The translations under genes and the position numbers were made by a program. Shown piece after piece: positions 1 through 8,562 of a stretch of 56,323 nucleotides of DNA. The stretch is taken from the NCBI GenBank assembly GCA_903833215.1, contig CAILEM010000134.1, positions 1-56,323 of the forward strand, written 5' to 3'. A model generated the notes under the pieces. It made no database searches. It was given only the letters and a program-made list of their open reading frames with translations, and had not been told where the DNA came from. Position 1 is the stretch's first letter, and every line of letters begins with the position of its first letter. This DNA is from an uncultured Armatimonadota bacterium. GTDB lineage: Bacteria; Armatimonadota; Fimbriimonadia; Fimbriimonadales; Fimbriimonadaceae.

Positions 1-49
1 ATCGATCCGAAGCAGCCCGCATCAACTCGTTCCTAGCATCGATTGCCAT
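1..49 (-). CDS. Start of an unidentified protein (partial)
   Basis: The window edge cuts a minus-strand reading frame after 16 codons; the visible N-terminus is MAIDARNELMRAASDR. A perfect GGAGGT ribosome binding site (complement of 56-61) lies 6 bases before the ATG at 49 and 3 bases before another ATG at 52, so 49 is the better start. A TAAGAAT-like -10 lies further upstream near 90. Too little is visible to name a function. Confidence 0.55.
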   Translation of the reverse strand, partial: MAIDARNELMRAASDR

Positions 50-133
50 CATCGCACCTCCGTTCTAAGCCGGAATTACGGTGCGATTCTTATGTGAGGC
101 AACGACTAGATTTCGGTGCGAAAATAGATGAGG

Positions 134-1123
134 CTATGCGTCCCGCACAGCGTCCGTGGACGATGCTTTCATCATCTTAATCCTCGAATTCTTCTCGCCA
201 TCAGTATCTACAATAATCACATCGTCGCCTTGGGCACCCCAAATGCTTTCCGGTTGCTGACCAAGCCGTTTGATAACGACCGTCGCGATCGCAAATTTGT
301 GCCCAGGCTCAGGTGCTTGACCGTCAGCAATTGCGTCCGAAGTTGTTGTGACGCTCTGCAGCTTGTAGGCAAATATTCCTGCCGCGCACCAAGTATTGAG
401 TTTCCCGTGGCCCTGTGTCATTGCGGTGGCACCCGATTTATCTGCCGGGTCCGCAACCTCGGGAGGCAAAGGCGCGATGACATTGTGAGGGTCTGCGGCA
501 GGATCAGATCCGGCCATCAGGAGGCGCATGACACTTTCGTTCTTGCTCGCTCGACCAGGGGTGATGAACATTTTGGTGATTTTCGTCGCCAGCGGCACCT
601 CGAAGACCACTTGGAGTGGGTTGTTGAGGGCGGCTTGACCGAGACCTTGACCTGGCTTCAAATTAACGTAGAACGACTCACCCTTGGTGCTTTGAAGAGA
701 CACTTGTCCCGAACCCGTCGGATATTGCGTTCCCGATTCGTCAACGAGGGTTAGGTAATTTGAATCCCCCCCAAACGACATCTCGCTTGGCGACGCATTC
801 TTGACGGCGATGTCGACGACGACAAGCTTTGTCTTGCTGGTGGCGCAAATTCTGGAATAGCAGAGTACGGGTTCAACTGAGTATTTGGCCCGAAGGATCT
901 GATAATTCATTTTGTCGCTGAGCGTGTAGATTTCGCCAAACTTGACAAGCCCGCCCGAGAGCTGGGACTGGCCCTTGGTTTCATTCTTAGCCTGCTTCTT
1001 GGCACTCTTTTTCTTTGCCTTTTGAGCATGCGCCTCATTCGGCGAAAGAAGGCTCATCGAAAGAATGAGTCCAACGGTCACGAAGCTAACGGTGGTTCGG
1101 GTCGGAATGCGGACGAATCTCAT
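134..1123 (-). CDS. Secreted DUF4352-like protein
   Basis: A 329-residue protein with an N-terminal signal peptide: Arg-rich start, hydrophobic stretch at about 12-27, and an AHAQ cleavage region near residue 34. A Lys-rich linker follows. Two beta-rich domains resemble the DUF4352 immunoglobulin-like fold: phrases such as VVVDIAVKNAS followed by FGGDSNYLTLVDESG are typical of that family, which occurs in exported lipoproteins and is thought to bind proteins or ligands outside the membrane. I chose the ATG at 1123 rather than 1156 because it puts the signal peptide at the N-terminus and an AATACT-like -10 lies 9 bases upstream. The next gene upstream on this strand, the SARP-like regulator, ends 55 bases away, so co-transcription is possible. 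The molecular role is unknown. Confidence 0.7.
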   Translation of the reverse strand: MRFVRIPTRTTVSFVTVGLILSMSLLSPNEAHAQKAKKKSAKKQAKNETKGQSQLSGGLVKFGEIYTLSDKMNYQILRAKYSVEPVLCYSRICATSKTKLVVVDIAVKNASPSEMSFGGDSNYLTLVDESGTQYPTGSGQVSLQSTKGESFYVNLKPGQGLGQAALNNPLQVVFEVPLATKITKMFITPGRASKNESVMRLLMAGSDPAADPHNVIAPLPPEVADPADKSGATAMTQGHGKLNTWCAAGIFAYKLQSVTTTSDAIADGQAPEPGHKFAIATVVIKRLGQQPESIWGAQGDDVIIVDTDGEKNSRIKMMKASSTDAVRDA

Positions 1124-1178
1124 CAAGCAGTGAGTATTGCGACCACCCGTGAGCAAATCGTGAGCAAGGTGATTTCAG

Positions 1179-3542
1179 CTATGGAAATGGATCTTCTGAC
1201 AGCCGATGAGCGTTTTCAAGAGCCTGTTGCGCGGCCGCCAAATCACCACGCAGCCGATAGCAATCAGACAGGGCTTGCCAAGTCTGGGATTCGCGGATGA
1301 GTTCGCCAAGCAACTGAAAATCACCAATGGCCTGTTTCATCATGAGTTCTGCTTGATCGTAATCCTCACGGAACATCGCACAACGGCCAAGGCTGCGTGT
1401 GATGACGGCTCGATGCCCGGTCGAGTTTGGCTGAGTCTGCCAGAACTCAAGCATCGATCGATAGAGGCCTTCCGCTCGATCAATATCGCGTGTCTTTTCC
1501 ATGAGAATGCTCGCAACGTGGGCCAAATTGATGTAATAGCTTTGGCGGTCGTCATCCGGGATGAGGCGAATAAGCTGCTCAAGTTCTTCCAAAGCACCTT
1601 CGAAATCACCAAGCTCTTCACGGTAATGTGAATTTGCGCGATAGTTTTCGATCCTCAACTGCAGATCATTCTCAGTGTCAAGGCAATCCTTGGCCTCAAG
1701 CGAAAACTGGATCGCCTTTTCAAGATCCCCATCATTGGCAGCAACGCTTGCTGCCGCGGCGAGGACGAGTCCTCGTAACGATCCTGAAATTGGCTCAGTG
1801 ATACGGGTGGCTGCTTTCGCCAAAAGCGCGTTCCAGTCCGATCCATATCCACGCACCCACCAACACCACTTCACACGATACAATGCCCGCAGGGTCGATT
1901 CCAGAAGGTCCTGAGGGCCGGTCACTCCGAAATCAAATGCATCAAAGATATTCGGATGCTCCCGAGCCAACGAATCGAATGCTGTGTAAGCATCCTGTGC
2001 GTGGCGTTTTGCCTCGAAACACGCTAGGTCAGCAAAGAAACGGTGGTGGCGCCTTCGCACTTCGAACAGATCTTCACTCGAAAGCACGCTCGCACCAAAG
2101 TCACGGACCGACTCCAATTGATGAAATCGGACCGTTCCTCCAACCACATCGGACTGGATGAGGGATCGTTCTGTGAGGAACGAGACCGTAAGGGCGGCGC
2201 CCGAACCCAAAATTGCCTCGGCAGCTTCGAGTGTCCAGTTTCCGCGGAGCACACTTAGCATTCCTAAACTCGTTTGAAGTCGGCTGTCTGCGGGGCAACT
2301 CCATTCAATCACAGCGTAGAGGCTCTGATGCCTTTCTGCGATCATACGCTTCCGGCTTTGCATCAAATCGAAGCGCTGCGACAACCCCGCAAGCATTCGA
2401 CTGGCAGACAGCACATGAGCCCACGAGGCGCAAAGTACGATTGCCAGAGGCAAGCGATCGAGGGAGTCACAGAGCTTGGGCAAGTCGGTTGAGTAGGGGA
2501 AATCTGGAAGAACATGGCGAGCACGATCCATGAACAATGCCATGGCTGCCGACTGCGATAGCGGACGCACGGAACAAACTTGCTCTCCTTCGATTCCAAG
2601 CACGAGCCTGGAAGTTACGAGAGCAGAGAGTGAAGGCGACTCCGACAGCAACTCTTGGAGCCATTGGCAGGGCTCCTCGTCAACTAATTGCTCGAAGTTA
2701 TCGAGTACAAGTAGAGTAAGTTCTGACTTGAGTTCAAGAAACAGCCTGGATTCCAGGGAATCGGTTGGTGTGCGGCTAACTTCCAAAGTATCGGCAACTT
2801 GCAGAATCAAGCCATTCGTGTGGGATTGCTCGGCAAGTCCTACGAACACCACTCGACAATGTGAAAAAGTCCTGGCGGCCTCGATGGCTAGTCGCGTCTT
2901 TCCGATCCCACCAATTCCCACGAGCGAAACGAGCCGACTGCGCTCCTCTACGAACAATTTCCGAATCATTTCGATCTCTTCAACTCTTCCATAGAAGCTA
3001 GAAATCGGAGTCGGAAGCTTCTGGACGGGTGAGCGTTGCCCGACGCCAGAAACGTTCGGAAAGATTTTGTCAGGTGTAGTCTGTAGCCTGGCCTCAAAGA
3101 GTTGAGCTTGCTCGAACAGAGCTTCTAGCCGGAGGCGTTCATCTAGCGCCCAATCGTAGTAACACCCTGACAGCAGGGGTCCCGTGTACAAGAGGTGGGA
3201 GCCGGAGTCTTGCCGGGCTACTGCCTGTTCAAATTCGTGAACATCTGTGACGATCGCATTGGGGTTAATCCGAATCGTGTCGGTTGCTCCGTCGAGAAAC
3301 AAATCCGGACAGTCGAGTTGCCTACGCAACGATGAGAGAGCGGTTCGCAAGCAGGTCCTAGCCTTAGATAACTCCTCTTCCGGCCAAAATATCTCCAGGA
3401 GTTCTTCGCGCCCATGCGCGCGAGTAGGATTGAGCGCAAGGTAGGCAAGCAGATGCGCATATTTCTGGGCACGCAACCTGCGGAATTCCACTCCACTCCG
3501 ATGAAGTGAAAGGTCTCCCAGCAAACGCAGCCGCCAAATCAC
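1179..3542 (-). CDS. SARP-like regulator with NB-ARC ATPase and TPR domains
   Basis: A 787-residue cytoplasmic regulator. Residues 1-95 form an OmpR/SARP-type winged helix (LLGDLSLHRSGV, then YAHLLAYLALNP and a REELLEIFWPE segment), which in this family binds promoter DNA. The bacterial transcriptional activation domain after it is short. Residues 209-216 are a Walker A loop (GIGGIGKT), and LLVLDNFEQL near 280 is the Walker B region of an NB-ARC/STAND ATPase. The C-terminal 230 residues are TPR-like helical repeats. STAND proteins usually keep the ATPase closed until a ligand binds the repeats. The start is GTG at 3542, preceded by a CAAAAT hexamer 7 bases upstream, which fits leaderless transcription. 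The same ATPase-TPR body recurs in the cyclase protein at 17217. The target genes are not evident; the secreted protein downstream is a candidate. Confidence 0.85.
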   Translation of the reverse strand: MIWRLRLLGDLSLHRSGVEFRRLRAQKYAHLLAYLALNPTRAHGREELLEIFWPEEELSKARTCLRTALSSLRRQLDCPDLFLDGATDTIRINPNAIVTDVHEFEQAVARQDSGSHLLYTGPLLSGCYYDWALDERLRLEALFEQAQLFEARLQTTPDKIFPNVSGVGQRSPVQKLPTPISSFYGRVEEIEMIRKLFVEERSRLVSLVGIGGIGKTRLAIEAARTFSHCRVVFVGLAEQSHTNGLILQVADTLEVSRTPTDSLESRLFLELKSELTLLVLDNFEQLVDEEPCQWLQELLSESPSLSALVTSRLVLGIEGEQVCSVRPLSQSAAMALFMDRARHVLPDFPYSTDLPKLCDSLDRLPLAIVLCASWAHVLSASRMLAGLSQRFDLMQSRKRMIAERHQSLYAVIEWSCPADSRLQTSLGMLSVLRGNWTLEAAEAILGSGAALTVSFLTERSLIQSDVVGGTVRFHQLESVRDFGASVLSSEDLFEVRRRHHRFFADLACFEAKRHAQDAYTAFDSLAREHPNIFDAFDFGVTGPQDLLESTLRALYRVKWCWWVRGYGSDWNALLAKAATRITEPISGSLRGLVLAAAASVAANDGDLEKAIQFSLEAKDCLDTENDLQLRIENYRANSHYREELGDFEGALEELEQLIRLIPDDDRQSYYINLAHVASILMEKTRDIDRAEGLYRSMLEFWQTQPNSTGHRAVITRSLGRCAMFREDYDQAELMMKQAIGDFQLLGELIRESQTWQALSDCYRLRGDLAAAQQALENAHRLSEDPFP

Positions 3543-3852
3543 AGGCCAGATTTTGGCATTTTTGAACTCATTGAGAGATCAGTTAGGATCAAGAGAACGG
3601 TATTAAGTGCCAACTCGGATACTGCCTTGGTGGTCTTGATCAATCTTGTATAAAGGCTTCGGCAAAATGCGAATCACCGGATAGCGGATCTCCGTCTCAT
3701 GTTAGGTAACTCTCGAACCAATCTGAGAGTAGACCGGCGTGTGGCCAAGAAACAATCTCTAGTGCCCACAACACGCTTTGTGTCTTGGTAGTTTGAATGC
3801 GCCGAAAGCTTGAGAAAGTTAGAATTTTCCCGGTAGGAAACGTGCGTCAAAG
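3543..3852. other. Divergent intergenic region
   Basis: 310 bases between the SARP-like gene (minus) and the helicase gene (plus). No reading frame with a credible start is visible. It contains a TATAAA at about 3647 and a TAGAAT hexamer at 3820-3825 that suits the -10 of the helicase gene; the remainder shows no repeat or RNA-like structure that I can identify. Confidence 0.5.
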
Positions 3853-5715
3853 ATGATCGCCCGCCACCTCTTTGAGGATGACGACGCTGTCGTCAAAGGC
3901 CAAGCTGCGCCCATCATCCTGCGCGAGTACCAAGAGCGAGCACTGGCAGCCGTCCTTGCCGCAAAAGATCGCGGACTACATCGCGTGATGGTTGTGATGC
4001 CGACCGGGACAGGAAAGACCACTCTCTTTGCAGCCCTGGTTGACGAATTTGATTTCAGCTACGCAGAAAACTCCCTTGTCGTCGCTCACCGAATTGAGCT
4101 TCTTGAACAAGCAAGCGCCCGAATTGCCCAGCGCGCTCCGCGCCTAAACGTGGGAATTGAAGGAGGTGACCGCGAGGCACCTCCCGAGTCGCAGGTGGTC
4201 GTCGCCGGAGTCCAGACCATCGGCAAGACCGGCACCAAGCGACTTGGTTGGTTCCACCCAGGTCTGCTCATCATGGACGAAGGACATCACGCTCCGGCCG
4301 ACACTTGGCAAAACGTGATGCGCAGATTTGGAGCCTATGAGGGTCTTTGCTTCACGCTAGCCGTTACTGCCACCGATCACCGAATGGACAACAAGCCGCT
4401 GCACGGCAGCGAGCAGGCGATCTTTGAGGACGTTGTCTTTCGCTACCCCTTGCGCCAAGCCGTTCAAGATGGATGGCTCGTCGATATCCGTGGGTTTCGG
4501 GTGGCAACCGGCGTCGACCTCTCCAATGTAAAGACTACTGCTGGTGATTACAATATCGGGCAACTCGCCCGCGCCGTAAATACTGAAGCGCGAAACCACA
4601 CCGCTTTCAAGCACTGGGCCGAGATTGCCAGTGATCGTCGCACCATCGTGTTCTGCGTCGATGTCCAACACGCGAAAGACGTCGCCCAACTCTTTCGTGA
4701 CAACCATATCACGGCCGAGAGCATCGATGGAACCATGCCGCGCGACAAGCGCGAAGGTGTGATGCGACGATTCTCTTCGGGTCGAACTCAGGTCTTGACG
4801 AACGTCGATGTCGCCACTGAAGGCTTCGATATTCCTGCTGTCGGATGCGTTTTGATGCTTCGTCCCACCCAGTCTTGGGGGCTGTACACCCAAATGGCCG
4901 GCCGAGGTGTTCGTGTTCTGCCTGGCGTGGTCGATAAGATCGACATCCCGAATCTTCGCCGCGCCGCCATTCTCGACAGCGAAAAACCTGACTGCTTTGT
5001 GATCGACGTTGTCGACATGTCTGAGAAATTCGGCCTCTCTGGTCCGCCCGATGAAGAGGACAATCAGCCGAAACAGAAACCTGTCCCTGCCAGCGTCGCC
5101 GGTTTGGTGGGCTTGCCTCCAGACTTTGACCTACAAGGTCATAGCTTGTTCGAAGCCGCCAAATGGGCCGATGAACTTGAACCCTCGCGCCGAAATCAGA
5201 TGTTTCGACGCCCGATGTCCTTCGAGGATCTGTCGACGGTCCTGTCAGAAGTCGATCTCATCAAAGAACTCTCAATTCCCGAAGAAGTCATGGGGGTCAG
5301 CCGTCTTGCCTGGATGAAGACGGGTGAGAACGAATACACCCTTCCCTGCGGCTCGTCTCGAACCGAAGTCGGTCGCTCCGCGATCATGACGATTGACCTT
5401 CTCGGGCGGTTCTCGATAACGCTCAAATCCACCCGCATGGAATATCCGGTCCTCCCCCTTGGAACCGACTTGGCCAAAGCGTTCGACGAAGCTGACCGCA
5501 TCATACACCTGATGTTCCCCGACTGCGGTCCGATTGTTCAGGCCAATTCTGGCTGGCGAAGCAAGGCCGTTTCGGAGAAGCAGATCGAGGTTCTTCGAAC
5601 CATGGGAATCGAAGAAGACGTCATCGCCATGCTCGAAAACATGGGTCAAGCCAAAGCCCTCATCGACCAAAGAAAACTAGGCGCCGGCCAGCGGCGGCGG
5701 CGACCGACGGCTTAG
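3853..5715 (+). CDS. SF2 DEAD/DEAH-type helicase (RadD/type III restriction-like)
   Basis: A 620-residue superfamily 2 helicase. It has the Q-motif-like region LREYQERAL (residues 23-31), Walker A MPTGTGKTT (50-58), Walker B MDEGHH near 137, motif III VTATD, a C-terminal RecA domain with ATEGFDIP and motif VI QMAGRGVR near 360. This layout is shared by RadD-like repair helicases and the ATPase subunits of restriction and defence systems. The last 220 residues are unassigned and contain no nuclease motif that I recognise. A TAGAAT -10 lies at 3820-3825. No methylase or other defence partner lies next to it; an AbrB-type antitoxin gene follows 67 bases later. A general DNA-repair role is as likely as defence. 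Confidence 0.85.
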   Translation: MIARHLFEDDDAVVKGQAAPIILREYQERALAAVLAAKDRGLHRVMVVMPTGTGKTTLFAALVDEFDFSYAENSLVVAHRIELLEQASARIAQRAPRLNVGIEGGDREAPPESQVVVAGVQTIGKTGTKRLGWFHPGLLIMDEGHHAPADTWQNVMRRFGAYEGLCFTLAVTATDHRMDNKPLHGSEQAIFEDVVFRYPLRQAVQDGWLVDIRGFRVATGVDLSNVKTTAGDYNIGQLARAVNTEARNHTAFKHWAEIASDRRTIVFCVDVQHAKDVAQLFRDNHITAESIDGTMPRDKREGVMRRFSSGRTQVLTNVDVATEGFDIPAVGCVLMLRPTQSWGLYTQMAGRGVRVLPGVVDKIDIPNLRRAAILDSEKPDCFVIDVVDMSEKFGLSGPPDEEDNQPKQKPVPASVAGLVGLPPDFDLQGHSLFEAAKWADELEPSRRNQMFRRPMSFEDLSTVLSEVDLIKELSIPEEVMGVSRLAWMKTGENEYTLPCGSSRTEVGRSAIMTIDLLGRFSITLKSTRMEYPVLPLGTDLAKAFDEADRIIHLMFPDCGPIVQANSGWRSKAVSEKQIEVLRTMGIEEDVIAMLENMGQAKALIDQRKLGAGQRRRRPTA

Positions 5716-5782
5716 GTCAGTCGCCCTTCCATTTGGCGCGACCACTGGCTTGTATTACCATGAACCTCCTTGCGGCAAATCA

Positions 5783-6007
5783 ATGGTGGAACTCAGCGTA
5801 ATTCAAATTGGCAGTTCCCTCGCAATTGTCCTTCCCGAGGAAGTGACAACTCGGTTGAATGCCACCGAAGGCGACAGCCTCTTCCTTGTTCAGGAAGAAG
5901 CCGGATACCATTTGACCGCCTTTGATCCAGAATTGACACATCAGGTCGAGATGGCGGACGAAATCTCAAATCTGTACCGCAACACTCTCACGAATCTCCC
6001 AGAGTGA
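5783..6007 (+). CDS. AbrB/MazE-type antitoxin (Doc-associated type)
   Basis: A 74-residue SpoVT/AbrB swapped-hairpin DNA-binding protein. The N-terminus QIGSSLAIVLPEEV and the block LNATEGDSLFLV are the family signature, and the tail DPELTHQVEMADEISNLYRN matches antitoxins normally paired with Doc/Fic-like toxins. The ATG at 5783 gives the normal family length; the earlier TTG at 5750 adds an atypical leader. By family rule it would bind its own operator and neutralise a toxin encoded immediately downstream. Here the stop codon overlaps a GTG that opens only a short, broken Doc-like frame, so the antitoxin looks orphaned. Confidence 0.75.
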   Translation: MVELSVIQIGSSLAIVLPEEVTTRLNATEGDSLFLVQEEAGYHLTAFDPELTHQVEMADEISNLYRNTLTNLPE

Positions 6008-6116
6008 AAGCATTTCTCGTACAGGTCCTCTTATTCGTGGATAGACAACTTGGAGAGACACAACAACATCCATGCTGACCTGGGAATTTCGCCCTGAAGG
6101 ATCACTCGCAGTGCCA
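6004..6116 (+). pseudogene. Possible relic of a Doc-type toxin
   Basis: A GTG at 6004 overlaps the antitoxin stop, the usual arrangement in AbrB-Doc operons. The frame reads VQVLLFVDRQLGE before stopping within 25 codons; this resembles the Doc N-terminus pattern VLAIHDRQLAEHGG with the His lost. In another frame, at about 6084-6115, EFRPEGSLAVP resembles the next Doc block (LRDEGLLESALARP). No Fic-like HxFxDxNKR motif remains. The reading as a deleted, frameshifted toxin is inference from short similarity and gene position. Confidence 0.35.
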
Positions 6117-6224
6117 TGAGATGAACGTTTAGCCGGATGATGCAAGGTCCTGTAGAGGCAAAAAGTGAGAGCCCAGTTAGCGTCAATTAGAGATTTGGAT
6201 GTCAACCACCATCAATTACCGGCG

Positions 6225-6230
6225 TAGAAT
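6225..6230 (+). promoter_or_regulatory. -10 element of the antitoxin/PIN operon
   Basis: TAGAAT ends 6 bases before the ATG at 6237, so transcription should begin at or beside the start codon. This favours 6237 over the ATG at 6231 as the true start. Confidence 0.55.
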
Positions 6231-6236
6231 ATGTTC

Positions 6237-6461
6237 ATGGGTTGCGTAGCAAAATTGACGTTGAGTGGAAGGGTTTCAGGCAACAGCGTTCTGCTCGAGG
6301 GAGACGCTAGTGCATTTGAAGGGCATGAAGTTATTGTCCAACTCGAAGATGCGCTCCCAAAACCTGGCACTTGGGAGGCTGTCACTGCTGTATGTGGTCT
6401 GATTAGCTCGCCAGCAGGATTTGATGCCCAACTTGTGAGCCGAGATGATATCTACGAATGA
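6237..6461 (+). CDS. Putative antitoxin of a PIN toxin pair
   Basis: A 74-residue protein rich in beta-strand and acidic residues (VIVQLEDALPKPGTWEAV), lacking an AbrB or ribbon-helix-helix motif that I can name. It is called an antitoxin because it ends 17 bases inside a PIN-domain gene, the standard antitoxin-toxin order with translational coupling. Members of this group often encode a short beta-rich N-terminal domain and a C-terminal toxin-wrapping tail. The ATG at 6237 sits 6 bases after a TAGAAT -10, so the message is probably leaderless. The specific family is not recognised. Confidence 0.6.
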   Translation: MGCVAKLTLSGRVSGNSVLLEGDASAFEGHEVIVQLEDALPKPGTWEAVTAVCGLISSPAGFDAQLVSRDDIYE

Positions 6462-6900
6462 AGCGAGATACCTGGTGGATACGAATGTCTTGCTCAGACT
6501 CGTTGCTCCATTGCCAGGAGAAGACTTCGGCAAAGACCTCAGGGGGCAGCTTGGGTTAGATTCTCAACTCTGTATCGCGCAACAGAGCCTGTTTGAATTC
6601 TGGACGGTAGTTACCCGCCCCGTAGAAGTAAACGGAATGGCCCAAAGCTCAACCCACGCGTTTGAAATGGTGTCATTGCTTCGGCGTGCATTTCAAGTCC
6701 TTCCGGACCCCGAGGATCTTCTTGACAGGTGGCTGAATATCTGCAAGCTCTACTCCATTCTCGGAAAGCCCGCACATGATGCTAGACTCGTCGCCGTCGC
6801 TGAGGCGAACGGAATTTCACAGTTGGTAACGCTCAACGGTGGGCACTTTCAACGATTTGAGAATATGCACATCATCGAGCCGAAATTCTTAGTGCGGTAG
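6445..6900 (+). CDS. PIN-domain toxin, VapC-like
   Basis: A 151-residue PIN-domain ribonuclease candidate. The first acidic residue is in YLVDTNVLLRL near residue 11, the second is the Glu of QSLFEFWTVV, and the third is the Asp of PAHDARLVA; these coordinate metal ions in VapC enzymes, which cleave tRNA or rRNA. The fourth block reads LNGGHFQRF where the family usually has N-x-x-DF, so one conserved acid is replaced by His. The start overlaps the putative antitoxin by 17 bases. Whether the toxin is still active is uncertain given that substitution. Confidence 0.75.
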   Translation: MISTNEARYLVDTNVLLRLVAPLPGEDFGKDLRGQLGLDSQLCIAQQSLFEFWTVVTRPVEVNGMAQSSTHAFEMVSLLRRAFQVLPDPEDLLDRWLNICKLYSILGKPAHDARLVAVAEANGISQLVTLNGGHFQRFENMHIIEPKFLVR

Positions 6901-6966
6901 CCCTATACGGGATATCTTTACCAACCCTAGATTTTTGTCTTCCGCAGACAGGTGCTACGTCTCAAC

Positions 6967-7737
6967 CTATTTACTGAGTGACTCAAAGTGACTCACGGCT
7001 TCATCAATAGACGCGTATGGCATCTTGTCCACGTGAACCTTTTTCGTCTTGGAATCGACGCCTACTCCTTGAGGCAACTGCACGCCCATTTGACGCTGGA
7101 GTGCGAAGGCTAGTTCTATTGGAAAGTCCCAGAAGCTATAGGGGCGTTTGTTCTGTGCGTAGCTTGAGTTGACCCGGGACATTGCGTGATATTGCTTACA
7201 AAGCGCAGCCAGTAATTCCTTTTCGTGGTCCTTGAACGCACTGAACTTCGGTGGGTACCCGATGAGATTTGCGATCAAACCAAGTCCTACCGATCCAGAG
7301 TTGCGCTCATAATTGGGATTCCGCTTTGGGTCCACGTTAAACTCAGCGTAAGCCTTGATGAGTCCGCGTGCATAATCCGACCTCTTAAGAAGCTCGGCCA
7401 ATGAGGGCGAAGTTTGGCTTAGCCTGTAGATGCCGACATTTGGATTATCGTAGATGGTCATGTCGACCCAAAGACCGGACCTTAGGAAGTCAATGACAAG
7501 ATCCGGAGTTGCCTCCGATTTAGCCTTAGCCACAGAAATATCAAAGCGCGCCGCCAATTGCGCGTCAAAAGCCTTTACTTGTGCAAGTTGGCGCCTAAAT
7601 GCAACCAAGTCTTGGCCAGTATCACCCGTTGCAGCTGTGATAGGGTCTTCCGACTTCTGAAACCCAGAATTGCCACATGCAATGCCGCCCATCAAAACCA
7701 CCACGGCAAAAGCAGGTGCTCTCGATTTCGTTGTCAT
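6967..7737 (-). CDS. Exported protein of unknown function
   Basis: A 256-residue protein beginning MTTKSRAPAFAVVVLMGG followed by IACGNSG: a signal peptide with a Cys that could be a lipoprotein attachment site, although the -3 position is Gly rather than the usual Leu. The mature part is helical with no domain that I recognise. The ATG at 7737 has an AGGGA ribosome binding sequence upstream and sets the signal peptide at the N-terminus; a TTG at 7761 is possible. A TAGAAT hexamer (complement of 7765-7770) is a probable -10. The gene faces the PIN toxin convergently and shows no functional link with its neighbours. Confidence 0.6.
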   Translation of the reverse strand: MTTKSRAPAFAVVVLMGGIACGNSGFQKSEDPITAATGDTGQDLVAFRRQLAQVKAFDAQLAARFDISVAKAKSEATPDLVIDFLRSGLWVDMTIYDNPNVGIYRLSQTSPSLAELLKRSDYARGLIKAYAEFNVDPKRNPNYERNSGSVGLGLIANLIGYPPKFSAFKDHEKELLAALCKQYHAMSRVNSSYAQNKRPYSFWDFPIELAFALQRQMGVQLPQGVGVDSKTKKVHVDKMPYASIDEAVSHFESLSK

Positions 7738-7867
7738 TTGTCTTGTCCCTAGTTGCAACAATCTATTCTACATGGGAGAACTGAAAAACGGATGACAACT
7801 TGTAGACGACTCTTCCTCAAGTGGGTAGCACTACAGAGTTCGCGATCTTGACTAGGTCTAGAGCAGA

Positions 7868-8524
7868 TTAGGGTGCTAACTCTGCTGCCAAGGCTGCATG
7901 CCCACCCGCTTTTGCCAGACTCGCTGGTGTTTCATCTCCGGCAAGTGCGGTTTTGGACGCTCCGAATCTTAATAGGAGTCCGACAATCTCGGCACTCCCG
8001 TTTTGGGCAGCAATGTGTAGAGGTGTAAATCCTTGGACGTCTGGAATGTTCGGATCGGCGCCCGAGGCAAGAAGTGCATGGACAATCATCGGGCTCCCAC
8101 CGAAAGCGGCAGCATTGAGCGGTGTGTTTTTGGCAAATGCACTCGTTCCCAGGATCTTCAGGTCTGCCCCACTTCGGATCAATAGAACTGTGCAGTCAAA
8201 CTGCCCAAAGGCTCCAGCCAAGTGAAGTGGAGTAAATCCTTCAGGTGAAAACGAGCTAACGGCCGCAGGATCGGCCGACAGTCCATCCTTAAGAGAGCAC
8301 CAACGCCCAAGGATCGCTGACTCATAGATTGTCAATGTGCTCTTGTGATCCGCGACAAACTGAGCCAGATCCATCTGGCCATTAAAGGCGAGAAATGTCG
8401 GGACGGTCATACCACTGGAATCGCACTCCTCAGCCAGGCCGGGATAGTGGGCAATCGCTTGCCTGGCTTCACCCCAAGACTTCTCTTTCAGAAGCTTCCA
8501 AATATCCAGTTGTCCAGCGTTCAT
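7868..8524 (-). CDS. Ankyrin-repeat protein
   Basis: A 218-residue protein with no signal peptide. Three or four ankyrin repeats are visible from about residue 95 on: GFTPLHLAGAFGQFDCTVLLIRSGADL is one full unit with the TPLHxA signature, followed by NTPLNAAAFGGSPMIVHALLASGADP and GFTPLHIAAQNGSAEIVGLLLRFGAS. Ankyrin repeats bind other proteins; no partner is obvious. The ATG at 8524 is used here; an in-frame TTG at 8533 lies only three bases after an AGGAC sequence and is an alternative. It is divergent from the gene at 8563, with only 38 bases between the two starts. Confidence 0.8.
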   Translation of the reverse strand: MNAGQLDIWKLLKEKSWGEARQAIAHYPGLAEECDSSGMTVPTFLAFNGQMDLAQFVADHKSTLTIYESAILGRWCSLKDGLSADPAAVSSFSPEGFTPLHLAGAFGQFDCTVLLIRSGADLKILGTSAFAKNTPLNAAAFGGSPMIVHALLASGADPNIPDVQGFTPLHIAAQNGSAEIVGLLLRFGASKTALAGDETPASLAKAGGHAALAAELAP

Positions 8525-8562
8525 ATTTACCAAGACGTCCTGCCCACACCCGAAGGTTTACA

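Noticed and set aside
3853-6900. A defence island made of the helicase and the toxin-antitoxin genes
   Set aside because: No nuclease, methylase or other defence effector accompanies the helicase; closeness to two toxin-antitoxin remnants alone is not enough.
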